A stretch of 28,591 nucleotides of DNA. It comes from Anthropogastromicrobium sp963652495 (GTDB lineage Bacteria > Bacillota > Clostridia > Lachnospirales > Lachnospiraceae). The stretch is from positions 1 through 28,591 of the forward strand of contig CAVJTU010000039.1 in assembly GCA_963652495.1 (NCBI GenBank), in the 5' to 3' direction. Positions 15,091 through 22,693 of the stretch are shown here, piece after piece (the first letter of the stretch is position 1; the number at the start of each line of letters is the position of its first letter). Both the position numbers and the translations under genes were made by a program. Under the pieces are notes generated by a model, which was not told the origin of the DNA, did no database searches, and was given only the letters and a program-made list of their open reading frames with translations.

Positions 15091-17466
15091 ATGGAAAGAA
15101 GAGGAATGAATGCGCGCGTGCAGGCACTGCGCGAGCAAAGCGTTACCACACAGCCGCATATCGACATGGAGCGGGCCAAGAGTGAGACAGCTACGTACAA
15201 AAAATATGAGGGACAGCTTTCCGTGCCAGAACTTCGTGCGCAGGTATTATACGATTATTTTGCTACCAAGACACTCTACATCGGAGATGGTGAGCTGATT
15301 GTCGGAGAAAAAGGTGATTCGCCGCACGGCGCACCGACTTTCCCGGAGCTGTGCTGCCATACGCTTGCGGACATGCATGTCATGAACGACCGCGAGCTGA
15401 TCAGTTTCTCGGTAAAGACAGAAGATTATGAGTATCAGGAAAAAGAGATTATTCCATTCTGGGAGAAGCGTTCCACCCGCTCTAAGATTTTGGCAAACAT
15501 GTCGGAGCAGTGGAAGGATTGCTACGGTGCCGGTATTTTTACAGAGTTCATGGAACAGCGCGGACCGGGTCATACCGTTGGCTCATTTAAATTATACGAG
15601 AAAGGCTTCTTGGATTACAAGGCCGATATTCAAAAATCCATCGATGAACTTGACTATTTTCATGATACCGAAGCCTTTGAGAAGAGAAATCAGCTGCGCG
15701 GTATGGCAAAGGCGTGTGATGCGATTATGCTTCTTGGAGCGCGCTACGCAGCCTATGCAAGAGAGCTTGCCGAAAAGGAAACAAACGAGACAAGAAAGGC
15801 AGAGCTTCTTCAGATCGCCGCAAACTGTGATGTGGTTCCGGCGCACAAGCCGCAGACATTCTGGCAGGCGATTCAGATGTATTGGTTTGTTCATCTTGGT
15901 GTAACGACGGAGCTGAATCCGTGGGATGCCTATTCACCGGGCCGCTTTGACCAGCACTTAAATCCATTTTACCAGAAGGATGTCGAAGATGGCATTCTGG
16001 ATGATTTGAAAGCATTAGAGCTTCTTGAGTGCCTGTGGGTAAAGTTTAACAACCAGCCGGCACCGCCGAAGGTCGGTATTACATTAAAAGAGAGCAGCAC
16101 CTACACTGATTTTGCAAACCTAAACACAGGCGGTATCACACCGGATGGACAAAATGGCGTCAACGATGTGTCCTATCTGATTCTGGACTGCATGGATGAG
16201 ATGAAGCTTTTGCAGCCAAGTTCCAACGTGCAGATCAGCCGCAAGACACCGCAGAAGTTTTTGAAGAGAGCCTGTGAGATCGCCCGAAAGGGATGGGGTC
16301 AGCCGGCTTTCTACAATACAGAGGCGATTGTGCAGGAGTTGATGAATGCCGGAAAATCGCTTGCCGACGCGAGACGCGGCGGTACGAGCGGATGCGTTGA
16401 GACGGGGGCATTTGGAAACGAGGCTTATATTCTGACCGGATATTTCAATATCCCAAAGGTATTTGAGTTGACCTTAAACAACGGTTACGATAAAGTGAGT
16501 GGAAAGCAGCTTGGTTTAAAGCTTGGCTGTGCAGCTGATTTCAAGACATATGAGGAACTGTTTGACGCATTCAAGAAGCAGATGAAATACTTCATTGACA
16601 TCAAAGTTCAGGGAAGCAACATCATCGAGAAAATTTTTGCAGACTGTATGCCGGCACCATTCCTGTCTATTCTTACGAATGATTGCATTGCAAGAGGTAA
16701 GGATTACAATGCAGGCGGCGCACGCTATAACACGAAATATCTGCAGGGCGTTGGAATCGGAACAATCACCGATTGTCTGGCAGCAGTGAAATATAATGTG
16801 TACGATCAGAAGACGTTCACGATGGATGAACTGATGGCAGCACTTGATGATAACTTTGTCGGTCATGAGCGCATTTTGAATCTGGTCAAGAATCACAGTC
16901 CGAAATATGGAAATGACGATGAATACGCAGATGAGATCATGAGAAGTGTATTCGAGTATTATCAGGGTGAAGTAACAGGGCGTCCAAACATGCTTGGCGG
17001 AACTTATCGCGTCAACATGCTTCCGACTACCTGCCATGTTTACTTTGGTGAGGTCATGATGGCGAGTGCAAACGGCCGTTTGGCGCACGTTCCTGTCTCC
17101 GAAGGTATCTCACCGGAGAAAGGTGCCGATGTAAACGGACCGACCGCGGTGATCAAGTCCTGCGCAAAGATGGATCATTTAATGACAGGAGGCACATTGC
17201 TGAATCAGAAGTTTACGCCAAGCGTCGTTGCTGGCGACGAGGGCTTAAATCAGATGGCAAATCTGATCCGTGCATATTTCAACATGGATGGTCATCATAT
17301 TCAGTTCAATGTCATTGACCGTCAGACATTGATCAATGCGCAGAATCATCCGGAGGAGTATAAGGATCTGATCGTGCGCGTGGCAGGATATAGTGATCAT
17401 TTCAGAAATTTGAGCAAAGCACTTCAGGACGAGATTATCAACCGTACCGAGCAGAGCTTTTACTAA
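15091..17466 (+). CDS. hypD: trans-4-hydroxy-L-proline dehydratase (glycyl radical enzyme)
   Basis: 791 residues. It dehydrates trans-4-hydroxyproline to 1-pyrroline-5-carboxylate in the cytoplasm under anaerobic conditions. The catalytic loop is GGTSGCVETG, with thiyl Cys435 and Glu437; the radical glycine is Gly766 in RVAGYSDHF near the C-terminus. I assign HypD from recalled family features: VPAHKPQTFWQAIQMYWFVH, NNQPAPPKVGITLKES, and its proC neighbour. Other glycyl radical enzymes (glycerol, propanediol or choline type) are less likely because these blocks and the context fit HypD. GGAAAGGG precedes the ATG. Substrate specificity was not tested here. Confidence 0.9.
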   Translation: MERRGMNARVQALREQSVTTQPHIDMERAKSETATYKKYEGQLSVPELRAQVLYDYFATKTLYIGDGELIVGEKGDSPHGAPTFPELCCHTLADMHVMNDRELISFSVKTEDYEYQEKEIIPFWEKRSTRSKILANMSEQWKDCYGAGIFTEFMEQRGPGHTVGSFKLYEKGFLDYKADIQKSIDELDYFHDTEAFEKRNQLRGMAKACDAIMLLGARYAAYARELAEKETNETRKAELLQIAANCDVVPAHKPQTFWQAIQMYWFVHLGVTTELNPWDAYSPGRFDQHLNPFYQKDVEDGILDDLKALELLECLWVKFNNQPAPPKVGITLKESSTYTDFANLNTGGITPDGQNGVNDVSYLILDCMDEMKLLQPSSNVQISRKTPQKFLKRACEIARKGWGQPAFYNTEAIVQELMNAGKSLADARRGGTSGCVETGAFGNEAYILTGYFNIPKVFELTLNNGYDKVSGKQLGLKLGCAADFKTYEELFDAFKKQMKYFIDIKVQGSNIIEKIFADCMPAPFLSILTNDCIARGKDYNAGGARYNTKYLQGVGIGTITDCLAAVKYNVYDQKTFTMDELMAALDDNFVGHERILNLVKNHSPKYGNDDEYADEIMRSVFEYYQGEVTGRPNMLGGTYRVNMLPTTCHVYFGEVMMASANGRLAHVPVSEGISPEKGADVNGPTAVIKSCAKMDHLMTGGTLLNQKFTPSVVAGDEGLNQMANLIRAYFNMDGHHIQFNVIDRQTLINAQNHPEEYKDLIVRVAGYSDHFRNLSKALQDEIINRTEQSFY

Positions 17467-17470
17467 GTGT

Positions 17471-17520
17471 AATGATACCAGGGTCAAAAGGTCAGAAAGC
17501 TTTTTGCCCCCAACATCATT
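17471..17520 (-). repeat. Dispersed inverted-repeat element, copy 3 (short form, reversed)
   Basis: Reads on the minus strand as ATGATGTTGGGGGCAAAA, a short middle with GCTTTCTGACC, then TTTTGACCCTGGTATCAT. It lacks the 25-base internal foldback present in copy 2. On the minus strand the arms pair over 17 of 18 positions including four consecutive G-U pairs. It lies four bases after the hypD stop codon and opposite in orientation to copy 2. Confidence 0.85.
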
Positions 17521-17600
17521 GTAATTATTCAGAGCAAAGCAAAATTGAGGTGCGGCTTTGAATCGTTACAACCAATTATAAAAACAGGAGGAAAAAAACT

Positions 17601-18395
17601 ATGAAGTTAGGATTTATCGGATGCGGCAACATGGCCAGCGCAATGATGGGAGGCATCATCAAAAATGAAATTTTCAAGGCAGAGGATGTATATGGCTCTG
17701 ATGTGTTTGAGCCAAGCAGGGAGCGTGTAAAAAATCAGTATGGCATTCACGTAACTGCAAGTAATCTTGAGGTAGTGGACGCTGTTGATGTGCTGGTGCT
17801 TGCCGTAAAGCCGCAATATTATGAGACGGTCATCAGCGAGATTAGGGAGCATGTACGTGCAGAGCAGCTTGTCATCACCATCGCACCGGGAAAGACACTG
17901 GCATGGCTGGCAGAGAAGTTTGGCAAGGCTGTCAAGATCGTGCGTACCATGCCAAATACACCGGCGATGGTAGGTGAGGGTATGACGGGTGCGACGCCAA
18001 ATGAGTTTGTGACAGCAGACGAGGCCGCTTATGTATGCAAAATTTTAGGTGGATTTGGCAAGGCAGAAGTCATCAGTGAAAAGCTGATGGATACTGTTGT
18101 TGCGGTAAGCGGAAGTTCTCCGGCATATGTATTTATGTTCATTGAGGCTATGGCAGATGCAGCTGTTGAGCAGGGAATGCCGAGAGCGCAGGCATATAAG
18201 TTTGCGGCGCAGGCAGTTATGGGAAGTGCAAAGATGGTGCTTGAGACCGGAAAACATCCGGGTGAGCTAAAGGATATGGTATGCTCACCGGCAGGAACCA
18301 CGATCAAGGCTGTTCGTGTGCTTGAGAAGGAAGGCCTTAGAAGTGCCGTGATTGAGGCAATGGATGCATGTGCAGAAGTGGCAAAGAACATGTAA
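17601..18395 (+). CDS. proC: Pyrroline-5-carboxylate reductase
   Basis: 264 residues. It reduces 1-pyrroline-5-carboxylate to proline with NAD(P)H. The Rossmann motif GFIGCGNM begins the protein (residues 4-11), and the family signatures VSGSSPAYVFMFIEAMADAA and CSPAGTTIKAVRVLE are present in the C-terminal half. AGGAGG precedes the ATG. Its place after hypD supports a route from hydroxyproline to proline: HypD makes the substrate of this enzyme. It may also serve normal proline synthesis. It continues closely into the Nudix gene. Confidence 0.95.
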   Translation: MKLGFIGCGNMASAMMGGIIKNEIFKAEDVYGSDVFEPSRERVKNQYGIHVTASNLEVVDAVDVLVLAVKPQYYETVISEIREHVRAEQLVITIAPGKTLAWLAEKFGKAVKIVRTMPNTPAMVGEGMTGATPNEFVTADEAAYVCKILGGFGKAEVISEKLMDTVVAVSGSSPAYVFMFIEAMADAAVEQGMPRAQAYKFAAQAVMGSAKMVLETGKHPGELKDMVCSPAGTTIKAVRVLEKEGLRSAVIEAMDACAEVAKNM

Positions 18396-18426
18396 TTCGC
18401 AAAAAATAATGATAAGGGAGAACAGA

Positions 18427-18927
18427 ATGGAACTTTGGGACGTTTATGATTCCGATAAAAAGCGCACCGGACGCACTATGAAGCGAAACGACTGGCACTT
18501 AAAAGATGGTGAGTATCATCTGACCGTGCTCGGTGTGATTCATCGCCCGGATGGACGCTTTCTGATCACCAGAAGAGTCATGACAAAAGCATGGGCTCCG
18601 GGCTGGTGGGAGGTTTCAGGCGGTGCTGTGCAGGCAGGTGAGGATTCCGAAACGGCAGTGGCAAGAGAGATTCGCGAGGAGACAGGACTTGACGTGTCTG
18701 GCTGTCCGGCCGGATATCGCTTTACCTATCGCCGTGACAATCCGGGCGAGGGCGACAACTATTTTGTCGATGTGTATCGCTTTGAACTTGATTTTAACGA
18801 GAGCGATTTGAAGCTTCAGGAGGAAGAGACGATGGGGTATCGTCTGGCCACACTTGACGAGATCAAGGAACTTGATGCGCAGGGGATGTTCCTTCATTAC
18901 AGCAGCATTCAAAAGGTGTTTGAGTAA
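18427..18927 (+). CDS. Nudix hydrolase
   Basis: 166 residues. The Nudix box is complete at residues 66-88 (G-x5-E-x7-REI-x-EE-x-GL), which holds the metal-binding glutamates. The N-terminus ELWDVYDSDKKRTGRTMKR and the following HLTVLGVIH resemble isopentenyl-diphosphate isomerase-like Nudix proteins of the YfcD type, but the substrate cannot be read from sequence. AAGGGAG precedes the ATG at 18427; the longer upstream frame overlaps proC and is unlikely. It follows proC by 31 bases, so the two are probably one transcript. A metabolic link with hydroxyproline use is not evident. Confidence 0.88.
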   Translation: MELWDVYDSDKKRTGRTMKRNDWHLKDGEYHLTVLGVIHRPDGRFLITRRVMTKAWAPGWWEVSGGAVQAGEDSETAVAREIREETGLDVSGCPAGYRFTYRRDNPGEGDNYFVDVYRFELDFNESDLKLQEEETMGYRLATLDEIKELDAQGMFLHYSSIQKVFE

Positions 18928-18965
18928 TCAAGTGGAATAATCGGGAAAAACAACGGTATTGGGGA

Positions 18966-18995
18966 TTGACTTTCCCTTCCTGCGTATGGTATAGT
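18966..18995 (+). promoter_or_regulatory. Promoter of the riboswitch-controlled exchanger
   Basis: TTGACT (18966-18971), 18-base spacer, TATAGT (18990-18995). The transcript would start near 19002, just before the aptamer. Confidence 0.75.
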
Positions 18996-19028
18996 AGTCA
19001 ACGTTACGAATAAAAAACTGAAAATGAT

Positions 19029-19115
19029 ATTCCGTGAGGGAGTAGTTCGCGATTATCGTGATTTGTCAACAACCTCGGCATTTCGCCTGGCAAATCTTAA
19101 AGAATGAGACTCATG
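19029..19115 (+). ncRNA. yybP-ykoY family (manganese) riboswitch
   Basis: The conserved segments GGGAGTAG (19038-19045), GTCAACA (about 19064-19070), the CCTGGC segment and GAATGAGAC (about 19102-19110) occur in family order. CGTGAG (about 19033-19038) can pair with CTCATG (about 19110-19115) to form P1. The P1 3' strand is also the 5' arm of the terminator, so ligand binding would block termination and turn the gene on. Family knowledge says the ligand is Mn2+. The assignment rests on motif order and context and not on a covariance model. Confidence 0.82.
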
Positions 19116-19152
19116 TATGTGCTTTTTTTGATGTGCATACATGAGTCTTTTT
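19108..19152 (+). terminator. Riboswitch expression platform (intrinsic terminator)
   Basis: GACTCATGTATG (19108-19119) pairs with CATACATGAGTC (19136-19147), extended by weaker pairs, and is followed by TTTTTATTTC. It shares bases with P1 of the riboswitch. Confidence 0.88.
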
Positions 19153-19222
19153 ATTTCGTCTTGAGGCACTTAGGGCAAATGAATTATTCTTGATAGAACG
19201 GAATATAAAAAAGGAGGAAACG

Positions 19223-20227
19223 ATGGAAAATTTCATCAATGGCGCACCGCTTATCATTGTAATCCTACTCCTTGCAGTAGGATTTACATTGCTCGTAAAG
19301 GGTGCAGACTTTTTCGTGGAAGGAAGTTCGAGCGTAGCAAAGAAATTGGCAGTGCCGTCCATTATTATCGGATTAACGATTGTCGCAATGGGAACATCCC
19401 TGCCGGAGACAGCAGTCAGTGTTACTGCATCTTTAGTAAATAACAATGAGCTTGCAATCAGCAATGTCGTAGGTTCCAATATCTTTAATTTGATGTTTGT
19501 TATCGGTGTCTGTTCGATTCTAGCCACAATTTATGTACAAAAAGAGACAGTAACGCGCGATATCCCACTTTCGATTATTTGCGCATTGCTTTTGCTGGTG
19601 CTTGGGATTCTGGCAATCGGTGATGCATCCGGTATGACAATTGGTCGTCTGGATGGAATTATTTTTATTATTGTTTTTGCCGGTTATATTGGAATGATGA
19701 TCAAAAGCGCACTGAAGGCCAGAGCAGAGGGACGCGAAGCTGAAGCAAATGATGAGATTGATGTCGAGGAGTTAAAGGTAATGTCTTACCCGAAGAGCAT
19801 CCTTTATATCATCGGAGGCGCAGCGGCGATTGCAATCGGTGGTGATTTAACGGTAGATACGGCAAGCCGGATTGCAATCGATCTTGGTATGAGCCAGACA
19901 CTTGTTGGACTGACTATCGTTTCTATCGGAACATCCCTGCCGGAGCTTGTCACATCCGTTGTGGCAGCACGTAAAAACGAGATTGATATGGCAGTAGGAA
20001 ACGCAGTTGGTTCCAATGTATTCAACATTTTAATGGTTCTTGGAATTGCATCTGCGATCAATCCGCTCAGTCTGATCCGTGAAAATATCATCGACATTTT
20101 GATTTTGATTGCATTTTCTGCTGTTGTATGGATTTTTGCAGCAACAAAGAAAAAAATCAGCAGAAAAGAAGGAATTGCAATGGTGGCGATGTATTTTATT
20201 TATGCGGTTTACATCGTGCTGCGATAA
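19223..20227 (+). CDS. CaCA-family cation exchanger, probably manganese-regulated
   Basis: 334 residues with about ten to eleven hydrophobic segments. The two alpha repeats of the calcium/cation antiporter family are clear: MGTSLPETAVSV with VVGSNIFNLMFVIG, and IGTSLPELVTSV with AVGSNVFNILMVLG. The family exchanges sodium or protons for calcium or other divalent ions. AAGGAGG precedes the ATG at 19223; the frame from 19190 is an extension without a binding site. The Mn-type riboswitch upstream suggests the main physiological cargo may be Mn2+ export rather than calcium. Confidence 0.92.
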   Translation: MENFINGAPLIIVILLLAVGFTLLVKGADFFVEGSSSVAKKLAVPSIIIGLTIVAMGTSLPETAVSVTASLVNNNELAISNVVGSNIFNLMFVIGVCSILATIYVQKETVTRDIPLSIICALLLLVLGILAIGDASGMTIGRLDGIIFIIVFAGYIGMMIKSALKARAEGREAEANDEIDVEELKVMSYPKSILYIIGGAAAIAIGGDLTVDTASRIAIDLGMSQTLVGLTIVSIGTSLPELVTSVVAARKNEIDMAVGNAVGSNVFNILMVLGIASAINPLSLIRENIIDILILIAFSAVVWIFAATKKKISRKEGIAMVAMYFIYAVYIVLR

Positions 20228-20274
20228 ACATCATTTACAATCATATTTATACCACTTTACAAATTTTGAATTAT

Positions 20275-20318
20275 AAAACCTTGCCTATTTTTGAGTAAAA
20301 AAATAGACAAGGTTTTTT
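20275..20318 (+). terminator. Terminator of the cation exchanger
   Basis: AAAACCTTG-C-CTATTTTT pairs with AAAAAATAG-A-CAAGGTTTT, followed by T residues. Confidence 0.88.
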
Positions 20319-20326
20319 GATGTATA

Positions 20327-20434
20327 ATGAGTTTGCAGACAACACCACGAAGGAAAGTGACCTTGTACAACAAGCTCACTATACACGAAAAGCAAATTGA
20401 TTTCCAGATTAGATCAATATTTTTCAATTTATAG
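20327..20434 (+). other. Short orphan reading frame, possible gene remnant
   Basis: An ATG at 20327 opens 35 codons (SLQTTPRRKVTLYNKLTIHE and on). A TTG at 20363 with AAGGAAAG before it gives MYNKLTIHEKQIDFQI. A TATAAT box overlaps the ATG. This looks like the 5' end of a longer gene, perhaps a mobile element, cut short by a stop at 20432. I do not recognise the protein. The rest of 20228-20477 holds the terminator and nothing else I can identify. Confidence 0.25.
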
Positions 20435-20477
20435 CGTTTGTTTTTATAAAAAGCTTGTCAAGAGGTGAGGCCAAATA

Positions 20478-20924
20478 TTAAGCTTCAGCCGGGTCTCTGT
20501 TTTCAATCAGATTGATGCGTCTTTTGTGACGCTCATCACCGGAAAATGGTGTATTTAAAAAGGTATCTGTAATCTTAACCGCAAGTCCCGGCCCTACGAC
20601 ACGTCCGCCCATGCAAAGGATATTTGCATCATTGTGAAGTCTGGTGGCTTCTGCACAGAAGCAGTCGGTACACAGTGCAGCACGGATGCCCGGAACCTTG
20701 TTTGCTGTGATGGAAATGCCGATGCCGGTTCCGCAGATTAAAATTCCCTTGTCGCATTCACCGCGTGTGATGGCATCTGTTACTTTGCGCGCATAAATCG
20801 GATAATCCACTGAGCTGTTATCATAGCAGCCAAAGTCTTTAAATGGCAGATTCTTTTCCTCAAGGTATTTGATGATTTCCTGTTTTAATTCGTAACCGCC
20901 GTGGTCGCATCCAAGTGCTATCAT
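20478..20924 (-). CDS. rpiB: Ribose-5-phosphate isomerase B
   Basis: 148 residues, standard for RpiB/LacAB-type isomerases. It interconverts ribose-5-phosphate and ribulose-5-phosphate. Signatures: GCDHGGYELK at the N-terminus, the catalytic Cys64 in LICGTGIGISI, and the GGRVVGPGLA C-terminal segment. AAAGGAG precedes the ATG. Allose-6-phosphate isomerase and LacB share the fold, but no sugar operon is present, so RpiB is the best name. The DUF402 gene lies 116 bases upstream on the same strand. Confidence 0.93.
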   Translation of the reverse strand: MIALGCDHGGYELKQEIIKYLEEKNLPFKDFGCYDNSSVDYPIYARKVTDAITRGECDKGILICGTGIGISITANKVPGIRAALCTDCFCAEATRLHNDANILCMGGRVVGPGLAVKITDTFLNTPFSGDERHKRRINLIENRDPAEA

Positions 20925-21040
20925 GATTGAGATCTCCTTTGTTTTTTGTGTTTGCTATTTTGTGTCATTTCTTGCTTATCGCTTGAAATATCAAGTTAGG
21001 TGAATGTTTGGTATCTTTACAGTTATGATGAATAACCAAT

Positions 21041-21550
21041 CTAGTTTGCATTCTGCGCAGCCGCTTCATATGCTGCAATCTGCTTCATAAACGGCTCCGT
21101 CAGAGCCTCAAAACGGTCTCGGTAAACGACCTGAAGCAGATCATCAAGCTGTCTGAGTGCGCAGCTCATGCGTTTTGAGGAGAGCAGCCCGCAATCAAAA
21201 GCATCGGCCAACTCATCCAGATCGACTACTCGCGTGTTACCGCCACGCTTTATGATCACATCGGCTAACAGGTCTGTGAATACATAAGTGTCTGTTTCTG
21301 CCCGATATTCGGTTTCAATAATGTCGCAGTACCAATACATAAAATCATGGCTGTGTGAATAAAAGCGACTGATTTTGAAACCGCGATCCAGAAAATAGCA
21401 GGAATAGCCATATGCCAGATCAGACTTCGGATGAAGCGTCTTCCAAACGGTAATGATTTTTGTATCGTCGCGGTATAAGATTTCATCGTCGGTCAACAAC
21501 ACTGACTCAAGCGGTATCAGACGATTTCGGTAAAGCGTTGGCTTAGACAT
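21041..21550 (-). CDS. DUF402 domain protein
   Basis: 169 residues. The segment YWYCDIIETEYRAETDTYVF with TDLLADVII is the DUF402 signature with acidic residues typical of the metal-dependent diphosphatase fold (FomD-like). The C-terminus is helical. The exact function is unknown; related proteins are nucleotide diphosphatases. The ATG at 21550 is chosen because GAGGAGGG precedes it; a frame extending to 21676 lacks a binding site and runs over the promoter. rpiB follows on the same strand and may share its transcript. Confidence 0.82.
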   Translation of the reverse strand: MSKPTLYRNRLIPLESVLLTDDEILYRDDTKIITVWKTLHPKSDLAYGYSCYFLDRGFKISRFYSHSHDFMYWYCDIIETEYRAETDTYVFTDLLADVIIKRGGNTRVVDLDELADAFDCGLLSSKRMSCALRQLDDLLQVVYRDRFEALTEPFMKQIAAYEAAAQNAN

Positions 21551-21565
21551 AGAACCCTCCTCGTG

Positions 21566-21591
21566 AAAAGTGACCCTGACCGGGCACTTTT
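21566..21591 (-). promoter_or_regulatory. Hairpin at the 5' end of the DUF402 mRNA
   Basis: On the minus strand AAAAGTGCCC pairs with GGGTCACTTTT apart from one bulged T. It sits at the predicted 5' end of the transcript and ahead of the ribosome binding site. Probably a stabilising stem; it has no U-run and so is not a terminator. Confidence 0.5.
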
Positions 21592-21596
21592 TTCTT

Positions 21597-21625
21597 AGTA
21601 TAGCAAAGTTGTCAGCGGATGGCAA
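21597..21625 (-). promoter_or_regulatory. Promoter of the DUF402-rpiB transcript
   Basis: On the minus strand TTGCCA (21620-21625), 17-base spacer, TATACT (21597-21602). Confidence 0.75.
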
Positions 21626-21772
21626 CAGGTGATTTTGATTGCCTGCAAGTTTCAGGTTACAGTGGTTATTGTTCACAGGGTTACGGAAGTGCTTCGACGA
21701 TTGTTTTAATTAAGGGTATAAATATGCCGGAACAGGAAATACTTCCCAATAGGAGCAAAAAAGGAGGTAATT

Positions 21773-22570
21773 ATGTACCGGATATTGACAGGAATCTGCT
21801 GTGCTATATGGTGCGCAGTCCTTGCATTTGAGACAGTGGGGCTGGGCAGAGGACAGAAAAAAGCAGAGGACAGCATCGAATTTGCCTCATACTTTACTGA
21901 TGAATTTACAGAAGATGTGACGGCACAGATTCGTCTTGGCGGCTCCTGCCCTGCATTTTTATCAGAGGAAGAAATCATACAATACCTTGAGGGCGCAGCA
22001 GCAGTTTGTAAAATTTACAGCGGATATGGAATCACAAAGAAACAGGAGAGCTACGGCTGCGTGTGGGAGCTTGCAGGGGCAGACACGGAGGTTTCCTATA
22101 GTTTGAAGTACTTAAGCAGAGCAAATGACAGGACTGGCAAAGAGAGTGAACAAAACAAAAGCGATACGTATCATAACAATGACGAATCCGAAAGCAAAAA
22201 TCGAATCAGCTGGAAATTTTCAGGAAACTGGTCGGAAAAAATACGGCAAATTTATGAGCAGAAAAGCAAATTAGAGGAATACAGTCAGACTGCATCGGCG
22301 GCATGTCTGGAACTTACAGGAAGCTGGCATCAGATATTGACAGATGAAGAGATCGATGCATCGGCAAAGAAATTGATGGCAGAGGCAGGCGCAGAGCTTG
22401 TAACCGTACAAAAGCAGGACAATTTAGAACTTTACTATGGATATGGGGAAAGCCTTGGAGAAGGAATACGGTTTCAAAATGAAAGGGCAAATGTAAATCT
22501 TCTGTATCGCGTAAACGGCGAGCAGACCAGATGCATCCTCGGCTTTCCGGCAGTACAGTGGGATGAATGA
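21773..22570 (+). CDS. Exported YwmB-like protein
   Basis: 265 residues. The N-terminus MYRILTGICCAIWCAVLAFE is a signal peptide or anchor, so most of the chain lies outside the membrane. Two alpha/beta halves separated by a polar, charged linker (about residues 118-147, rich in N, S, E and K) resemble the YwmB family, whose members have a TATA-binding-protein-like double fold; this is a tentative match. A second half with CLELTGSWHQILTDEEID and a final LGFPAVQWDE fits. AGGAGG precedes the ATG, and a weak promoter (TTCGAC, 18 bases, TATAAA at 21717) lies upstream. The function is unknown. It heads a three-gene cluster of unusual proteins. Confidence 0.6.
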   Translation: MYRILTGICCAIWCAVLAFETVGLGRGQKKAEDSIEFASYFTDEFTEDVTAQIRLGGSCPAFLSEEEIIQYLEGAAAVCKIYSGYGITKKQESYGCVWELAGADTEVSYSLKYLSRANDRTGKESEQNKSDTYHNNDESESKNRISWKFSGNWSEKIRQIYEQKSKLEEYSQTASAACLELTGSWHQILTDEEIDASAKKLMAEAGAELVTVQKQDNLELYYGYGESLGEGIRFQNERANVNLLYRVNGEQTRCILGFPAVQWDE

Positions 22571-22624
22571 CAATTAACGAAAATTCGTCAAAGAAAAATC
22601 AAAGGCTGACGGATAAGAAAATTT

Positions 22625-22693
22625 ATGAATGAACACTTGGACGAAGTTGGGCATAAAATGATAGTAAATTCGCCAAAAAAGGTTTCGCTATGA
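22625..22693 (+). CDS. Possible 22-residue upstream peptide
   Basis: ATG at 22625 encodes MNEHLDEVGHKMIVNSPKKV and two more residues. Its TGA overlaps the ATG of the next gene as ATGA (22690-22693), a layout typical of translational coupling. The ribosome binding site is poor, so it may be chance. Confidence 0.25.
   Translation: MNEHLDEVGHKMIVNSPKKVSL

Noticed and set aside
16516..17088. 190-codon frame antisense to hypD
   Set aside because: Opposite the conserved glycyl radical enzyme with no initiation signal and an implausible composition.
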